From Natronobacterium gregoryi SP2 (lineage in GTDB: Archaea; Halobacteriota; Halobacteria; Halobacteriales; Natrialbaceae): a stretch of 64,000 nt of DNA. This document shows positions 8,654 through 17,531 of the stretch, piece by piece. Both the position numbers and the translations under genes were made by a program. The notes under the pieces were generated by a model. That model saw only the letters and a list, made by a program, of their open reading frames with translations, was not told where the DNA came from and searched no databases. How positions within the stretch are numbered: position 1 is the stretch's first letter; the number at the start of each line of letters is the position of its first letter. The stretch lies in the NCBI RefSeq assembly GCF_000230715.2, contig NC_019792.1:2294001-2358000 (forward strand), given 5' to 3'.

Positions 8654-8977
8654 TTACGCGTGAAGCTCCGCGGTCAGCAGTATTCCCCACACCACGAACC
8701 AGAACGAGAACGTCATGAACGTGATGAACAGGTAGTGTTTCCCCCCGAACTCGTCCTCACCGTAGATCCCCGTGGAGTTGAGCAGGGGGAACTGGACGAG
8801 GATCGCCCCGAGGACGAGCGCCAGCGCCCGCGTATCGGTCGCTGCCTCGGCCGGCGCGAGGTCGCCCGTCAGGGCCGCCGAAGCCAGTGCCGCGCCGACG
8901 CCGAACAGTGCGGACAGTGCCGTCACTCCGATCGAACGGACGTGTTCGCGTCGGTCGCTGATCGATTCGGTCGACAT
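8654..8977 (-). CDS. EMC6-like small membrane protein
   Basis: A 107-residue integral membrane protein with three hydrophobic segments: about 17-37, 51-70 and 83-104. The order and spacing, a charged cytoplasmic N-terminus (SDRREHVRSI), a conserved middle helix and a C-terminal helix FMTFSFWFVVWGILLTAEL, match haloarchaeal proteins annotated as EMC6-like, distant relatives of a subunit of the eukaryotic ER membrane insertase. A role in membrane-protein insertion is inference from that relationship. Start is the ATG at 8977. It lies immediately upstream of rli on the same strand. Confidence 0.7.
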   Translation of the reverse strand: MSTESISDRREHVRSIGVTALSALFGVGAALASAALTGDLAPAEAATDTRALALVLGAILVQFPLLNSTGIYGEDEFGGKHYLFITFMTFSFWFVVWGILLTAELHA

Positions 8978-9107
8978 GGGACGAACTCTGTGGCGGGTGG
9001 TGAAAAGGGGTTCGGGTTCGGACGCGGACGGTCCGGGCACGGCCGGAGGTCCAGGTCACACGCCTCTGCCGTCAGCGGCCGTATCGAGACGATTACAGCG
9101 GTAGCGA

Positions 9108-9145
9108 GGCGAAATCCACCCCTTCAGGGGGGATGAAGCCGACTT
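9108..9145 (+). mobile_element. Possible relic right end of an IS200/IS605 (TnpB) element
   Basis: The sequence ACCCCTTCAGGGGGGATGAAG followed by CCGAC is a hairpin (CCCC TTCA GGGG) plus tail that resembles right ends of haloarchaeal IS605/IS1341-type elements. No tnpB reading frame remains nearby, so this would be a solo end. Recognition is from memory of such ends. Confidence 0.35.
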
Positions 9146-9156
9146 GCAGCAATCGG

Positions 9157-9166
9157 AATATATATC
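9157..9166 (+). promoter_or_regulatory. TATA box of the acyl-CoA synthetase gene
   Basis: AATATATATC centred about 30 bp before the ATG at 9192, the spacing expected for a leaderless haloarchaeal transcript. No Shine-Dalgarno sequence is seen. Confidence 0.6.
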
Positions 9167-9191
9167 ATCGTCGTTCGGGAACAATTAACGC

Positions 9192-10802
9192 ATGGAAACG
9201 CCACTCATTGTCACGGACTTCCTGGAGCAGGCACGAACGCACTACGCCGACGAGGAGGCGGTCGTCGCGACGGACGGCCAGCGGTTCACCTACGACGAAC
9301 TCGGCGAGCGAGCGGACCGGTTCTCGGCAGCCCTCCAGGAACGCGGCATCGAGAAAGGCGACCGCGTCGCCGTGCTCGATCCCAACACCCACTACCACCT
9401 CGAGGCGGCCTACGGGTCGATGCAACTCGGGGCGATCTTCACGCCGGTGAACTATCGACTGACGCCGAACGACTACGAGTACATCCTGTCGGACGCCGGC
9501 GTCGACGCGATCTACGCCGACTACGAGTACGTCGAGAAGATCGAGGCGATCCGCGACGACGTTCCGACCGAGACGTTCGTCACGAACGACGCCGACGCGG
9601 TTTCCGGCGAGTGGGAGGAGTTCGACGACGTCCTCGAGGAGGCCGGAACGGAGTTCGAGCGGCCGGAACTGGCCGAAGACGAGATCATCACGATCAACTA
9701 CACCTCGGGCACGACCGGCGATCCGAAAGGCGTCTGTCGAACCCACCGGACCGAGACGCTTCACGCCTATCTGATGTCGATCTACCACGAGATCACGAGC
9801 GACGACACCTACCTGTGGACGCTGCCGATGTTCCACGTCAACGGCTGGGGCCACATCTACGCGGTGACCGGGATGGGCGCGACGCACGTCTGTACGCGCG
9901 GCGTCGACGCCGACACGGTCGTCTCCGCAATCCGCGAGGAGGACGTCTCGTTTCTCTGTGCAGCGCCGACGGTGCTCAATCAGTTGATCGACTACTACGA
10001 GAACGAGGACGAACCCGAGATGAGCGGGTCGAAGCAGGTTCGGGTGACGACTGCCGGCAGTGCGCCACCGGAAGCGACGATTCGGGCCGTCGAGGATCGG
10101 TTTGGCTGGTACCTGAAACACCTCTATGGCGCGACCGAGACCGGTCCGCTCGTTACGATCTCCGACGCCAAACGCCTCATCGACGACGAGAACCGCTTCG
10201 AGATCAAGAAACGCCAGGGAATAGGCGTCCTTGGGACCGACGTCCGTGTCGTCGACGAAGACGGCAACGACGTTCCACGGGACGATCAGACGCTGGGCGA
10301 AGTCGTCGTCCGCGGCAATCAGGTGATGGACCGGTACTGGAACAAGCCCGAAGAGACCGAAGCCGCGTTCAACGATCGACTCGAGGGCTACTACCACACC
10401 GGCGACCTCGCGACGGTCGAGGAGAACCGGCTGATCGCTCTTCGCGACCGGAAAAAAGATATCATCATCTCCGGTGGGGAAAACATCTCGAGTATCGAAC
10501 TCGAGGACGTGCTGTTCGATCACGACGCGGTTGCGGACGCCGCGGTGATTCCAGCCCCGAGCGAGGAGTGGGGCGAGACGCCGAAAGCGTTCGTCGTGCC
10601 CTCGAACGGTGACCCCAGTGATCCACCGGTATCGGCGGTCGAACTGACCGAGTACACTCGGGATCGGCTCGCGAGCTACAAGGTCGTTCGTCGCGTCGAG
10701 TTCGTCGAGGACCTTCCCAAGACGGCGACCGGCAAGATCCAGAAGTACGAACTGCGCCAACAAGAGTGGGACGGAGAAGAACGGATGATCGGCCAGGGGT
10801 GA
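9192..10802 (+). CDS. AMP-forming acyl-CoA synthetase
   Basis: A 536-residue member of the ANL (adenylate-forming) superfamily, which activates a carboxylate with ATP to an acyl-adenylate and then forms the CoA thioester. The phosphate-binding loop YTSGTTGDPKG lies at about 171-181, the aromatic/ATE motif YGATETGP near 313, the hinge region YHTGDLA near 398, and the catalytic lysine is K515 in PKTATGKIQK. The overall sequence resembles medium/long-chain fatty-acid CoA ligases of haloarchaea; acyl chain preference cannot be read from it. It is monocistronic, with a clear TATA box. Confidence 0.9.
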   Translation: METPLIVTDFLEQARTHYADEEAVVATDGQRFTYDELGERADRFSAALQERGIEKGDRVAVLDPNTHYHLEAAYGSMQLGAIFTPVNYRLTPNDYEYILSDAGVDAIYADYEYVEKIEAIRDDVPTETFVTNDADAVSGEWEEFDDVLEEAGTEFERPELAEDEIITINYTSGTTGDPKGVCRTHRTETLHAYLMSIYHEITSDDTYLWTLPMFHVNGWGHIYAVTGMGATHVCTRGVDADTVVSAIREEDVSFLCAAPTVLNQLIDYYENEDEPEMSGSKQVRVTTAGSAPPEATIRAVEDRFGWYLKHLYGATETGPLVTISDAKRLIDDENRFEIKKRQGIGVLGTDVRVVDEDGNDVPRDDQTLGEVVVRGNQVMDRYWNKPEETEAAFNDRLEGYYHTGDLATVEENRLIALRDRKKDIIISGGENISSIELEDVLFDHDAVADAAVIPAPSEEWGETPKAFVVPSNGDPSDPPVSAVELTEYTRDRLASYKVVRRVEFVEDLPKTATGKIQKYELRQQEWDGEERMIGQG

Positions 10803-10893
10803 CGAATCTGTCATGTCGTTCGTCCACTCGCTCACGAGTCCTGACTCACCGGTCAAATAGCGTGTTTTCGCAGTTTTAGTACCTCTATATCCA

Positions 10894-10918
10894 GTTTCCT
10901 CCCTATTAATGAGGGAAC
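10894..10918. promoter_or_regulatory. Inverted repeat upstream of wHTH regulator gene
   Basis: GTTTCCTC and GAGGGAAC form an 8-bp inverted repeat with one mismatch around a 9-base AT-rich centre (CCTATTAAT). It ends about 33 bp before the TATA-like box of the regulator gene. Position and symmetry suit an operator, possibly autoregulatory. This is inference. Confidence 0.4.
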
Positions 10919-10950
10919 ATATGACGGAAAGTCACCCAGTAAGGCTCAAG

Positions 10951-10958
10951 TTTTATAC
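10951..10958 (+). promoter_or_regulatory. TATA box of the wHTH regulator gene
   Basis: TTTTATAC centred 28 bp before the ATG at 10983, again a leaderless arrangement. Confidence 0.55.
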
Positions 10959-10982
10959 TGCTGGATGTTTTCGATTCGTAAC

Positions 10983-11276
10983 ATGGCAGAGACCGACGGG
11001 GAGGAAATCGAGGACTTGCCACCGAGCGCCAAACTCGTCTTCAAGGTACTCGAGTACGACGGTCCATTGACGCAGAAACAGATCGTTCAGGAGTCGATGC
11101 TCTCGGCTCGAACGGTCCGGTACGCGCTCGAGCGTCTCGAAGAGATCGGACGAGTCGACGAAGACATCTACTTTGCAGACGCCAGACAGAGTCTCTACCG
11201 GCTCGAAGAGCCGGTCGCTGCGGATGGAAGCGGCGTCGACGAATCTCCAAAGAAAGACGCCTGCTGTGTGGAGTAG
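10983..11276 (+). CDS. Small winged-helix (MarR-like) transcriptional regulator
   Basis: A 97-residue DNA-binding protein. Residues about 12-75 form a winged helix: KLVFKVLEYDGPLTQKQIV, then the recognition helix SARTVRYALERLEEIG and a wing VDEDIYFADARQSLYRL. This is typical of haloarchaeal MarR-type regulators. The C-terminus ends KKDACCVE; the vicinal cysteines could bind metal or sense redox state, which is inference. Start is ATG at 10983, supported by the TATA box 28 bp upstream; an in-frame ATG at 10965 is less likely. An inverted repeat at 10894-10918 may be its operator. Confidence 0.85.
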   Translation: MAETDGEEIEDLPPSAKLVFKVLEYDGPLTQKQIVQESMLSARTVRYALERLEEIGRVDEDIYFADARQSLYRLEEPVAADGSGVDESPKKDACCVE

Positions 11277-11371
11277 CCACGGTTCGACGGCTGTTTGCGT
11301 TTTCGACGAGGACTTTTGATCGAGTGTCGAACAACGATAGGATTATTTTGACGCGGTAACGGTTTCCGGAC

Positions 11372-11788
11372 ATGGACATCGACAAGGATCGGTTGCCGCG
11401 ATGGGGATGGTTACTGATCGGGCTGCTGGGGGCCTCGATAACGGCACAGTTGATCAACGCGCTCGTGTTCGCCCCAGCCGGCCTCGCGGAAGAGTACTGG
11501 GTCGTCACCGTCATCACGGCGATGGCACCGGTGTTGATCTACCTGGGTGTCTGGTACGAAGACGACCGACAGCACTACTGGGAGTATCCACGCGAACGGA
11601 TCGTCGGTGATCTCGCGTTCGTTCTCCTGGGGGCCGCCGTCGGGTCGGCGCTGGCTATCGTGGCTCTCGTCGACTTCGGCATTCCACGGCTCCTCCGGGA
11701 GATCGTCGCGATGGGCGTCGGGTTCCTGTTCTCGTGGCTGCTGTTCGGGTGGCGAAATCAGGACCTGTACGACGTTGGTCCTGAGTAG
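11372..11788 (+). CDS. Four-helix membrane protein of unknown function
   Basis: A 138-residue protein with four predicted membrane helices at about 11-32, 43-60, 80-101 and 107-127, joined by short charged loops (YEDDRQHYWEYPRER between helices 2 and 3). The short N-terminus DIDKDRLPRW and the tail RNQDLYDVGPE are charged. I recognise no named family. It follows the wHTH regulator by 95 bp in the same direction, so shared regulation is possible but not shown. Confidence 0.75.
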   Translation: MDIDKDRLPRWGWLLIGLLGASITAQLINALVFAPAGLAEEYWVVTVITAMAPVLIYLGVWYEDDRQHYWEYPRERIVGDLAFVLLGAAVGSALAIVALVDFGIPRLLREIVAMGVGFLFSWLLFGWRNQDLYDVGPE

Positions 11789-11897
11789 CGACGGCGACCG
11801 ATACTACCGACGACAGTTTCATCTCACAGTCAACTTTCGAACGTAGACGTTCAGCCGATTGCTTTCGACTCCAAAAAACGACGGAAACGAGAGCCGA

Positions 11898-13868
11898 TCA
11901 GTCGTCGGCCGGCGCTGCGCCGCCGTCCTCGGCCTGTTCTTTCGTCCAGGCGAGCTTGCCACCGGCGGCGAGGATGTCGCGTTCGCGTTCGGAGGCGTCG
12001 AGGGTGGCGGTGTACTCGTCTTCACCGTTGACGCGGACGGTGAACTCTTCTTGCCCGCTCGTGACGGCGTCGTAGACGTCGTCGACGATCTCGACCTCGT
12101 CGCCCTGGTCGATGTTCTCGTAGGTGTCCTCGTCGATCGTCAGCGGGACGATACCGAAGTTGAAGAGGTTCGCACGGTGAATGCGTGCGAAACTCTGTGC
12201 GAGGACGCCCTCGATACCGAGGTACATCGGACAGAGCGCGGCGTGTTCACGCGAAGAGCCCTGACCGTAGTTCTCGCCAGCAACGAGGAAGCCGCCGTCA
12301 GCCTCGAGCGCGCGGTCGGCGAAGGTTTCGTCGACCCGAGAGAGGGTGAACTCGGAGAGCTTGGGGACGTTCGACCGATACATCAGGATGTCCTGCGTTG
12401 CAGGGATGATGTGGTCGGTCGTGATGTTGTCCTCCATCTTCAGCAGCGCCTCGCCCTCGACCTCGCTACTGAGTTGGTCGCGGATCGGGACGTCGCCGAT
12501 GTTCGGCCCCTTGATGAGGTCGTCGTCGACGGCCTCGTCGGGCTCGATGAGGTCCGTCTTCGACGCGTCGTACTCGTCAGGGAGTTCGACGCCGGGTGCC
12601 TCGAGGTCGTCGAGATCCTCGGCGAGGTTGCGCGGGTCGACGATCTCGCCTTCGATCGCCGCGGCGGCGGCGACCTCTGGCGAACAGAGATAGACGTTGT
12701 CGTCTTCGATACCCGAGCGCCCCTCGAAGTTGCGGTTGAAGGTCCGCAGCGAGACTGAATCGCTCGCTGGGACGTGGCCGATGCCGATACAGGCACCACA
12801 CGTCGCCTCGGAGAAGTTGACGCCAGCGGCCATCATCTCAGCGACCCAGCCCTCGCGGGCGAGCATCTCGGAGGCCTGCTTGGAACCGGGCGCGACGATG
12901 GTCTCGGTCTCCATCGACACTTCGCGACCCTCGAGCATCTTGGCGACTGGGAGGATGTCCTCGTAGCCACCGTTCGTACAGGAGCCGACGATGACCTGCT
13001 CGACGGATTCGCCCTCGACTTCCTCGACGGGGACGACGTTGTCCGGCATCGACGGCTGGGCGATCAGCGGCTCGAGATCCGAGAGGTCGACGACGATCTC
13101 GTCGTCGTACTCGGCGTCGTCGTCAGGCTGGAGCTCGACGTGCTCGTCGCCGCGGCCGACGCGCTCTAAGTAGTCCTCGGTCTGGTGGTCCGTCGGGAAG
13201 ATCGACGTCGTCGCGCCGAGTTCCGTCCCCATGTTGGTGATCGTCATCCGCTCGGGGGCAGTCAGCGTCTCGACGCCCGGGCCGGTGTACTCGAGAATCT
13301 TGCCGACGCCGCCTTTCACGGAGAGGCGACGGAGCAGTTCGAGGATGACGTCTTTCGCCGTTGCCCACTCGGGGAGTTCACCCTCGAGGCGGACGTTGAC
13401 GATTTCGGGCATCTCGATGTAGTAGGGAGCGCCACCCATGGCGACGGTGACGTCGATCCCGCCGGCACCGATCGCGAGTTCGCCGAGGCCGCCGGGGGTT
13501 GGCGTGTGGGAGTCAGAGCCCAGCAGCGTCTTGCCGGGGGCCGCGAAGTTCTCGCGGTGAACGTTGTGACAGATACCGTTGCCGGGGCGAGAGAAGTAAG
13601 CGCCGTATTTGCCGGCCGCAGAACGCAGGAAACGGTGGTCGTCCGTGTTCTTAAAGTCGAACTGGTAGGTCTGGTGGTCGCAGTACTGTGCTGCAATCTC
13701 GGTCTGGACTTCGTCCAGCCCCATTGCTTCGAACTGGAGCCAGACCATCGTCCCGGTCGTGTCCTGGGTGAGAACCTGATCGATCTCGATCCCGATTTCC
13801 TCGCCGGTCTCGAGTTCGCCCTCGACGAGGTGGTCGTCGAGAATCTTTTCGGTGAGAGTCTGTCCCAT
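11898..13868 (-). CDS. acn: Aconitate hydratase
   Basis: A 656-residue aconitase, the TCA-cycle enzyme that interconverts citrate and isocitrate via cis-aconitate with a [4Fe-4S] cluster. Cluster ligands are C297 (GSCTNG), C357 and C360 (ATCGAC). Substrate-binding signatures DSHTPTPGGLG (119-129) and the swivel-domain GSSREHAALCP are present, so domains 1-3 and the C-terminal domain 4 are intact in one chain. Length matches the mitochondrial-type (AcnA-like, shorter) aconitases of haloarchaea. Start is ATG at 13868. It appears monocistronic and convergent with the four-helix membrane protein. Confidence 0.96.
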   Translation of the reverse strand: MGQTLTEKILDDHLVEGELETGEEIGIEIDQVLTQDTTGTMVWLQFEAMGLDEVQTEIAAQYCDHQTYQFDFKNTDDHRFLRSAAGKYGAYFSRPGNGICHNVHRENFAAPGKTLLGSDSHTPTPGGLGELAIGAGGIDVTVAMGGAPYYIEMPEIVNVRLEGELPEWATAKDVILELLRRLSVKGGVGKILEYTGPGVETLTAPERMTITNMGTELGATTSIFPTDHQTEDYLERVGRGDEHVELQPDDDAEYDDEIVVDLSDLEPLIAQPSMPDNVVPVEEVEGESVEQVIVGSCTNGGYEDILPVAKMLEGREVSMETETIVAPGSKQASEMLAREGWVAEMMAAGVNFSEATCGACIGIGHVPASDSVSLRTFNRNFEGRSGIEDDNVYLCSPEVAAAAAIEGEIVDPRNLAEDLDDLEAPGVELPDEYDASKTDLIEPDEAVDDDLIKGPNIGDVPIRDQLSSEVEGEALLKMEDNITTDHIIPATQDILMYRSNVPKLSEFTLSRVDETFADRALEADGGFLVAGENYGQGSSREHAALCPMYLGIEGVLAQSFARIHRANLFNFGIVPLTIDEDTYENIDQGDEVEIVDDVYDAVTSGQEEFTVRVNGEDEYTATLDASERERDILAAGGKLAWTKEQAEDGGAAPADD

Positions 13869-14104
13869 AGCATACGAATCTCGGCTTCCCGCCCTGATAA
13901 ATCCAGCGTGTTTCCATGACAGTTATTACGTCGATCTCAGACGGAGAAACGGTCTCTCTTCCGATCTAATCGCCCGATAGCAGCCTGATGGCTGTCGGCG
14001 TTGACCCATCATGCAAGCGGTATTAAAACGACGGGCGCGGCGCGGGCGCTCGTGATCGATCTCGAGCGAAACGAATTTCTCGACGCCGCCGCGAGAACAC
14101 CATC

Positions 14105-14587
14105 ATGTTCCGATCCGGTGCGTTCGTCGCCGAGCACGTCTCGCCGACGAGCGACGAGCAAGTCCAGCCAAACGGCGTCGACCTCACTCTTGACGTCGTC
14201 TTCGAACAGCTCGAGCCCGGTCGCATCGGCTGCGACGGCAAACAGATCGGCGACCGCGCCGCCCGGTCGATCGAGGAACGCGAGCAGAAGTCGCCCGACA
14301 CCTACTACCTGCCCAGCGGAGCCTACGTCGCCCGATACAACGAGCGGATCGAGATTCCGGAGGGACATATCGGGTTCGTCTACCCGCGTTCGTCGCTGAT
14401 GCGTAACTCCTGTATGCTCAACACGGCCGTCTGGGACGCCGGCTACGAAGGTCGCGGCGAGGGGCTGTTGCAGGTCCACCACGACGTCGAGATCGAACGC
14501 GACGCCCGGATCGCCCAGCTCGTGTTCGCCGAGGCCGACCACGAGGACGTCTACGATGGCAGTTACCAGGGCGAGAACCTCGAGTAA
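14105..14587 (+). CDS. dut: dUTPase / dCTP-deaminase family nucleotidohydrolase
   Basis: A 160-residue archaeal deoxyuridine triphosphate nucleotidohydrolase of the trimeric dUTPase/DCD fold. It removes dUTP and yields dUMP for thymidylate synthesis. Visible motifs are PRSSLMR (94-100), the uracil-binding NTAVWDAGYEG (106-116) and RIAQLVF (135-141). The N-terminal QPNGVDLTLD is the strand common to DCD and dUTPase. Haloarchaeal homologues are annotated as dUTPases; bifunctional dCTP deaminase activity cannot be excluded from sequence alone. Confidence 0.9.
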   Translation: MFRSGAFVAEHVSPTSDEQVQPNGVDLTLDVVFEQLEPGRIGCDGKQIGDRAARSIEEREQKSPDTYYLPSGAYVARYNERIEIPEGHIGFVYPRSSLMRNSCMLNTAVWDAGYEGRGEGLLQVHHDVEIERDARIAQLVFAEADHEDVYDGSYQGENLE

Positions 14588-14663
14588 CCGTTCGGTCTCC
14601 CTGCGCCGGCTTGTCTCGTTTCTCCGTCATAACACAACCAAAAAACACTTATCAATATTACTG

Positions 14664-15449
14664 ATGGTTCGGCGTATGGAACCCCGACCGCTTGCCGCCC
14701 TCGCCTTCCTGGTCGTTCTCGCGCTCTTTGCGAGCGTCCCCTTTGCGGGATCGCTGACGCCAGCCTACGAATCTGAGGAGTTCGTCGGCGTCGCAGCCGA
14801 CGGCATCGATTACACTGGTGAGATCGACGACGACGAACCGAGAGCACTCGAGGAGCTGTCCCCGACTGCACGCGAACTCGTCCACGAGGCAGAATCGAGG
14901 CCGGTCGAGGAACCGGCCGGAATGCAAGGCGAGTGGCACGTAAACAGGGTCGGCGTCTGTCGGGACGAAGTACTGTTCTGTGACGGCGTCGAGGAGTGGC
15001 CTGCCGACTTCGACTCCCAACACGCGAACGGTTTGGAACCGCTCCACTCCAAGGCGACCGCGTACTATCACCTCCTCGAAGACGGCGACGAGCAACTCGT
15101 CGTCCAGACGCGGTCCCAACAGGGCGGCTTCCTCGAACCGTACGCCGCCGGAATCTTATCCAAGACCATTTCGTTCGTCCCGTACGGAATCTTCCTGCTC
15201 GGGGCGACGATCGCGAGTCGTCGATCGCAGCCAACCGCAGTGGCAGGCGCCACCGGAATCGGTGCGATACTGGTGCTCTGGGGACTGGCGTTCCCCTATC
15301 TCCAGCAGTACCCCGGGATTCCGCCCGACACGCAGACGCTCGGGATCGTGACCGCGAGCTGGCTGTCGATCGCCGGTATCGGAACGATTCTCGTCGGTCG
15401 CTGGCTCCGTCGGCGCTCCCGGACGAAATCCGACGGGACCCTCGAGTGA
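14664..15449 (+). CDS. Membrane-anchored protein of unknown function, paralogue 2
   Basis: A 261-residue protein sharing its plan with the gene at 4573: hydrophobic N-terminus (LAALAFLVVLALFASVPFAG), an acidic outer domain with an AA-rich start (EFVGVAADGIDYTGE), a Cys pair VCRDEVLFCDGVEEWP, a segment AYYHLLEDGDEQLVVQTRSQ corresponding to the ENETYEVVERHQS strand of paralogue 1, and two to three C-terminal helices. Start is ambiguous between ATG 14664 and ATG 14676; a TATA-like TTATCAATA at about 14649-14657 would favour leaderless initiation at 14676. Function unknown. Confidence 0.75.
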   Translation: MVRRMEPRPLAALAFLVVLALFASVPFAGSLTPAYESEEFVGVAADGIDYTGEIDDDEPRALEELSPTARELVHEAESRPVEEPAGMQGEWHVNRVGVCRDEVLFCDGVEEWPADFDSQHANGLEPLHSKATAYYHLLEDGDEQLVVQTRSQQGGFLEPYAAGILSKTISFVPYGIFLLGATIASRRSQPTAVAGATGIGAILVLWGLAFPYLQQYPGIPPDTQTLGIVTASWLSIAGIGTILVGRWLRRRSRTKSDGTLE

Positions 15450-15515
15450 CACCCCCGCAGGCGCGTCGTTTCGGAACCCCAACCTTTTATTCTGCAGTGG
15501 CCGTTCTCGGCTCCT

Positions 15516-16856
15516 ATGAGCCGCCCTCCACGACCCTCCCGCCGCCGATTCCTCGCCGCGGCCGGCGCCGGCAGCCTGGCTGCCCTGGCCGGCTGTACGA
15601 CGGCCTACAGCACGCTGCCGAACCGACTCGCCTACGCTCGAACCCGACGGCGCAGTATCCCGACCGTTCCCGCTCCCGTTTACGCGACCGACGAGTTGCT
15701 ACACGATCTCGTCGACGAGGCCGGTGAGTACGCCGCCGACGCGCTCGAGGTATGGGACGAGATCGACGATCACGATCGCTTTCTCAGGTACGGCCGACCG
15801 CGGCTGGAACACGCCGCCGAGTACGCCGAGGACCGGCCCTGGGAGGCGCCGACGACCGACGCCGTTCGGACGGCTCGAGGCCACCAGTGGCAGGCCGCTA
15901 GCGGCTACGCGTACACGATGGCGCGACTCGGCGAGTTCGACCGTGATCCGACCGCCGACGCCGAGCCGTTTCTCGAGCGGGCCAACGATCGGCACGCGGA
16001 GTTCGAGTACGTGACCACCGATCCTGCGACGTTTCTCGCGTACGGCCGATACGTCGAACACGATCTCTCCCAGGCGCGGGCGCTCCTGTCACGTCGGGTG
16101 GACGCCGATGTTGACGACCAGAACGACGACACCAGCCGCGTCGAACGCATCGGAAGCCTGTACGGAGGAGTCCAACAGAATCGGGCTCGAATCGACACCG
16201 CGGAGACCTACCACGACGTGCTCCGGGAACGCGACCCCGTCTCCGACGGCACTCGCTTCGACGAGACGATGGCCGACGCTCGAACCGTCTTCCACGACCG
16301 CATCGAGGACCTGCTCGAGGACCGCGAGGAGTGGTTCGATCGTATCGGCGGGTTCGAGGACGACGACGTCGGAGAGTCCGAAACCGGCCGTCGTGACGTT
16401 CACAGCGCGCTGTACTCCCGATCCGACTACGGCGACTCGCTGGTCGGGGACGCCGACCGACGCGTCGACCGTGGGTACGCCGTCTACGGCACCGTCGAAC
16501 TCGCCAAAGGATGGCTCTTTCTGGCCGCCGCCCGCGCCGAACGCGAGCGGATCGTCAGTGAAGACGTCGACGTACTCGACAGCGGTGCGATCGACGCCGC
16601 CAAACGCGACGCGGTCGAGCGACTCGAGGCTGTCCTCGCCGACGATCCTGATCTACTCACGCTGTTTTTCGCCGAGGAAGCGCAGTCGTGGATCGAATCC
16701 GGCGACCGCGACATCGAACGTTCCGGACTCGACGACGAGGAGGAAGACTGGCGTTGGAGCCAGGCCAACGGCTACGCCCGCTACCTGCTCGCAAGAGGAG
16801 TCCTCGAGCGGATCGACGAGGCCGTCGCGGTGGCCACCGGGGACGCCCGCGAGTAG
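15516..16856 (+). CDS. Tat lipoprotein of unknown function, helical
   Basis: A 446-residue exported protein. The N-terminus has the Tat motif SRRRFLAAAGAG and a lipobox LAALAGC, so it should be lipid-anchored outside the cell. The rest is predicted mostly alpha-helical, with many Asp/Glu-Arg pairs and several segments of the form YARYLLARGVLERIDEAV or QAASGYAYTMARLGEF, suggestive of TPR-like or helical-hairpin repeats. No catalytic motif is seen and I recognise no named family. It is 66 bp after paralogue 2 and 54 bp before the next gene on the same strand. Confidence 0.75.
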   Translation: MSRPPRPSRRRFLAAAGAGSLAALAGCTTAYSTLPNRLAYARTRRRSIPTVPAPVYATDELLHDLVDEAGEYAADALEVWDEIDDHDRFLRYGRPRLEHAAEYAEDRPWEAPTTDAVRTARGHQWQAASGYAYTMARLGEFDRDPTADAEPFLERANDRHAEFEYVTTDPATFLAYGRYVEHDLSQARALLSRRVDADVDDQNDDTSRVERIGSLYGGVQQNRARIDTAETYHDVLRERDPVSDGTRFDETMADARTVFHDRIEDLLEDREEWFDRIGGFEDDDVGESETGRRDVHSALYSRSDYGDSLVGDADRRVDRGYAVYGTVELAKGWLFLAAARAERERIVSEDVDVLDSGAIDAAKRDAVERLEAVLADDPDLLTLFFAEEAQSWIESGDRDIERSGLDDEEEDWRWSQANGYARYLLARGVLERIDEAVAVATGDARE

Positions 16857-16910
16857 CCCCGTTTTTCCCGTTCCGGTCCGAACGACCGGCATGACCGGTG
16901 ATCGGGACCA

Positions 16911-17465
16911 ATGATGGCGACCACGCACGTCTTCGTCGCGCTCGCTGCGGTCACTCCCGTAGCGGTAGCCGTACCGGAGTTCAGCCTGCCGCTGGCCGTC
17001 GGTGCTATCATCGGTGGACTTGCACCCGACCTCGATATGGTCCTCGAGCACCGACGAACCCTCCACTTCCCCGTTCTCGGACTCGCAATTGCCGTGCCCG
17101 CGGTGGTGTTCGCCGTCGCCGTCCCCTCGAGTCTCACCGCCGCCGCCGGGGCCTTCACCGTCGCCGCCTGGCTCCACGCCGCCAGCGACGCCCTCGGTGG
17201 TAGCCCGGAGATGGACCCGTGGAGCGGTTCGACCGATCGTGCGGTGTACGACCACGTCCGCGGGCGCTGGATTCAGCCCCGGCGTTGGATTCGCTACGAC
17301 GGGTCGCCCGAAGACGCCGCGCTCGCAGCCGTGCTGGCGATACCCGCGCTCGTGGTCTTCGACGGCTGGATAGCGGTACTCGTCTTCGGTGCCGTCGTCC
17401 TCTCGCTCGGCTACGCACTCGTTCGCCGGCGACTCGTCGGGTGGCTCCCCGAGTGGCTCGAGTAA
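16911..17465 (+). CDS. Membrane-bound metal-dependent hydrolase family protein (YdjM-like)
   Basis: A 184-residue membrane protein with about four to five helices. It opens MMATTHVFVALAAVTPVAVA, where the THxxxA motif of the YdjM/DUF457 family is visible, followed by GGLAPDLDMVLEHRRTLHF, the Asp-rich and RTLHF metal-site-like motif of that family. A further H in AAWLHAASDALGG matches the third conserved block. The family is annotated as metal-dependent hydrolases, but activity is poorly characterised. Start may be either of the two adjacent ATG codons (16911 or 16914). Confidence 0.8.
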   Translation: MMATTHVFVALAAVTPVAVAVPEFSLPLAVGAIIGGLAPDLDMVLEHRRTLHFPVLGLAIAVPAVVFAVAVPSSLTAAAGAFTVAAWLHAASDALGGSPEMDPWSGSTDRAVYDHVRGRWIQPRRWIRYDGSPEDAALAAVLAIPALVVFDGWIAVLVFGAVVLSLGYALVRRRLVGWLPEWLE

Positions 17466-17531
17466 CGAAAGCGGAGACTGTTACCTGCCAGATCCGTGAT
17501 CTTATCTCTTCGCCACGCCAACGGCCACTCG

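Noticed and set aside
9165-10856. 563-codon open frame on the minus strand over the acyl-CoA synthetase
   Set aside because: It lies opposite a gene with all expected motifs. Long mirror frames are common in high-GC DNA. Its translation has no domain and no natural start.
12440-12801. Minus-strand frames inside aconitase in other phases
   Set aside because: Shadow frames within the aconitase gene; no start signal and Ser/Arg-rich composition.
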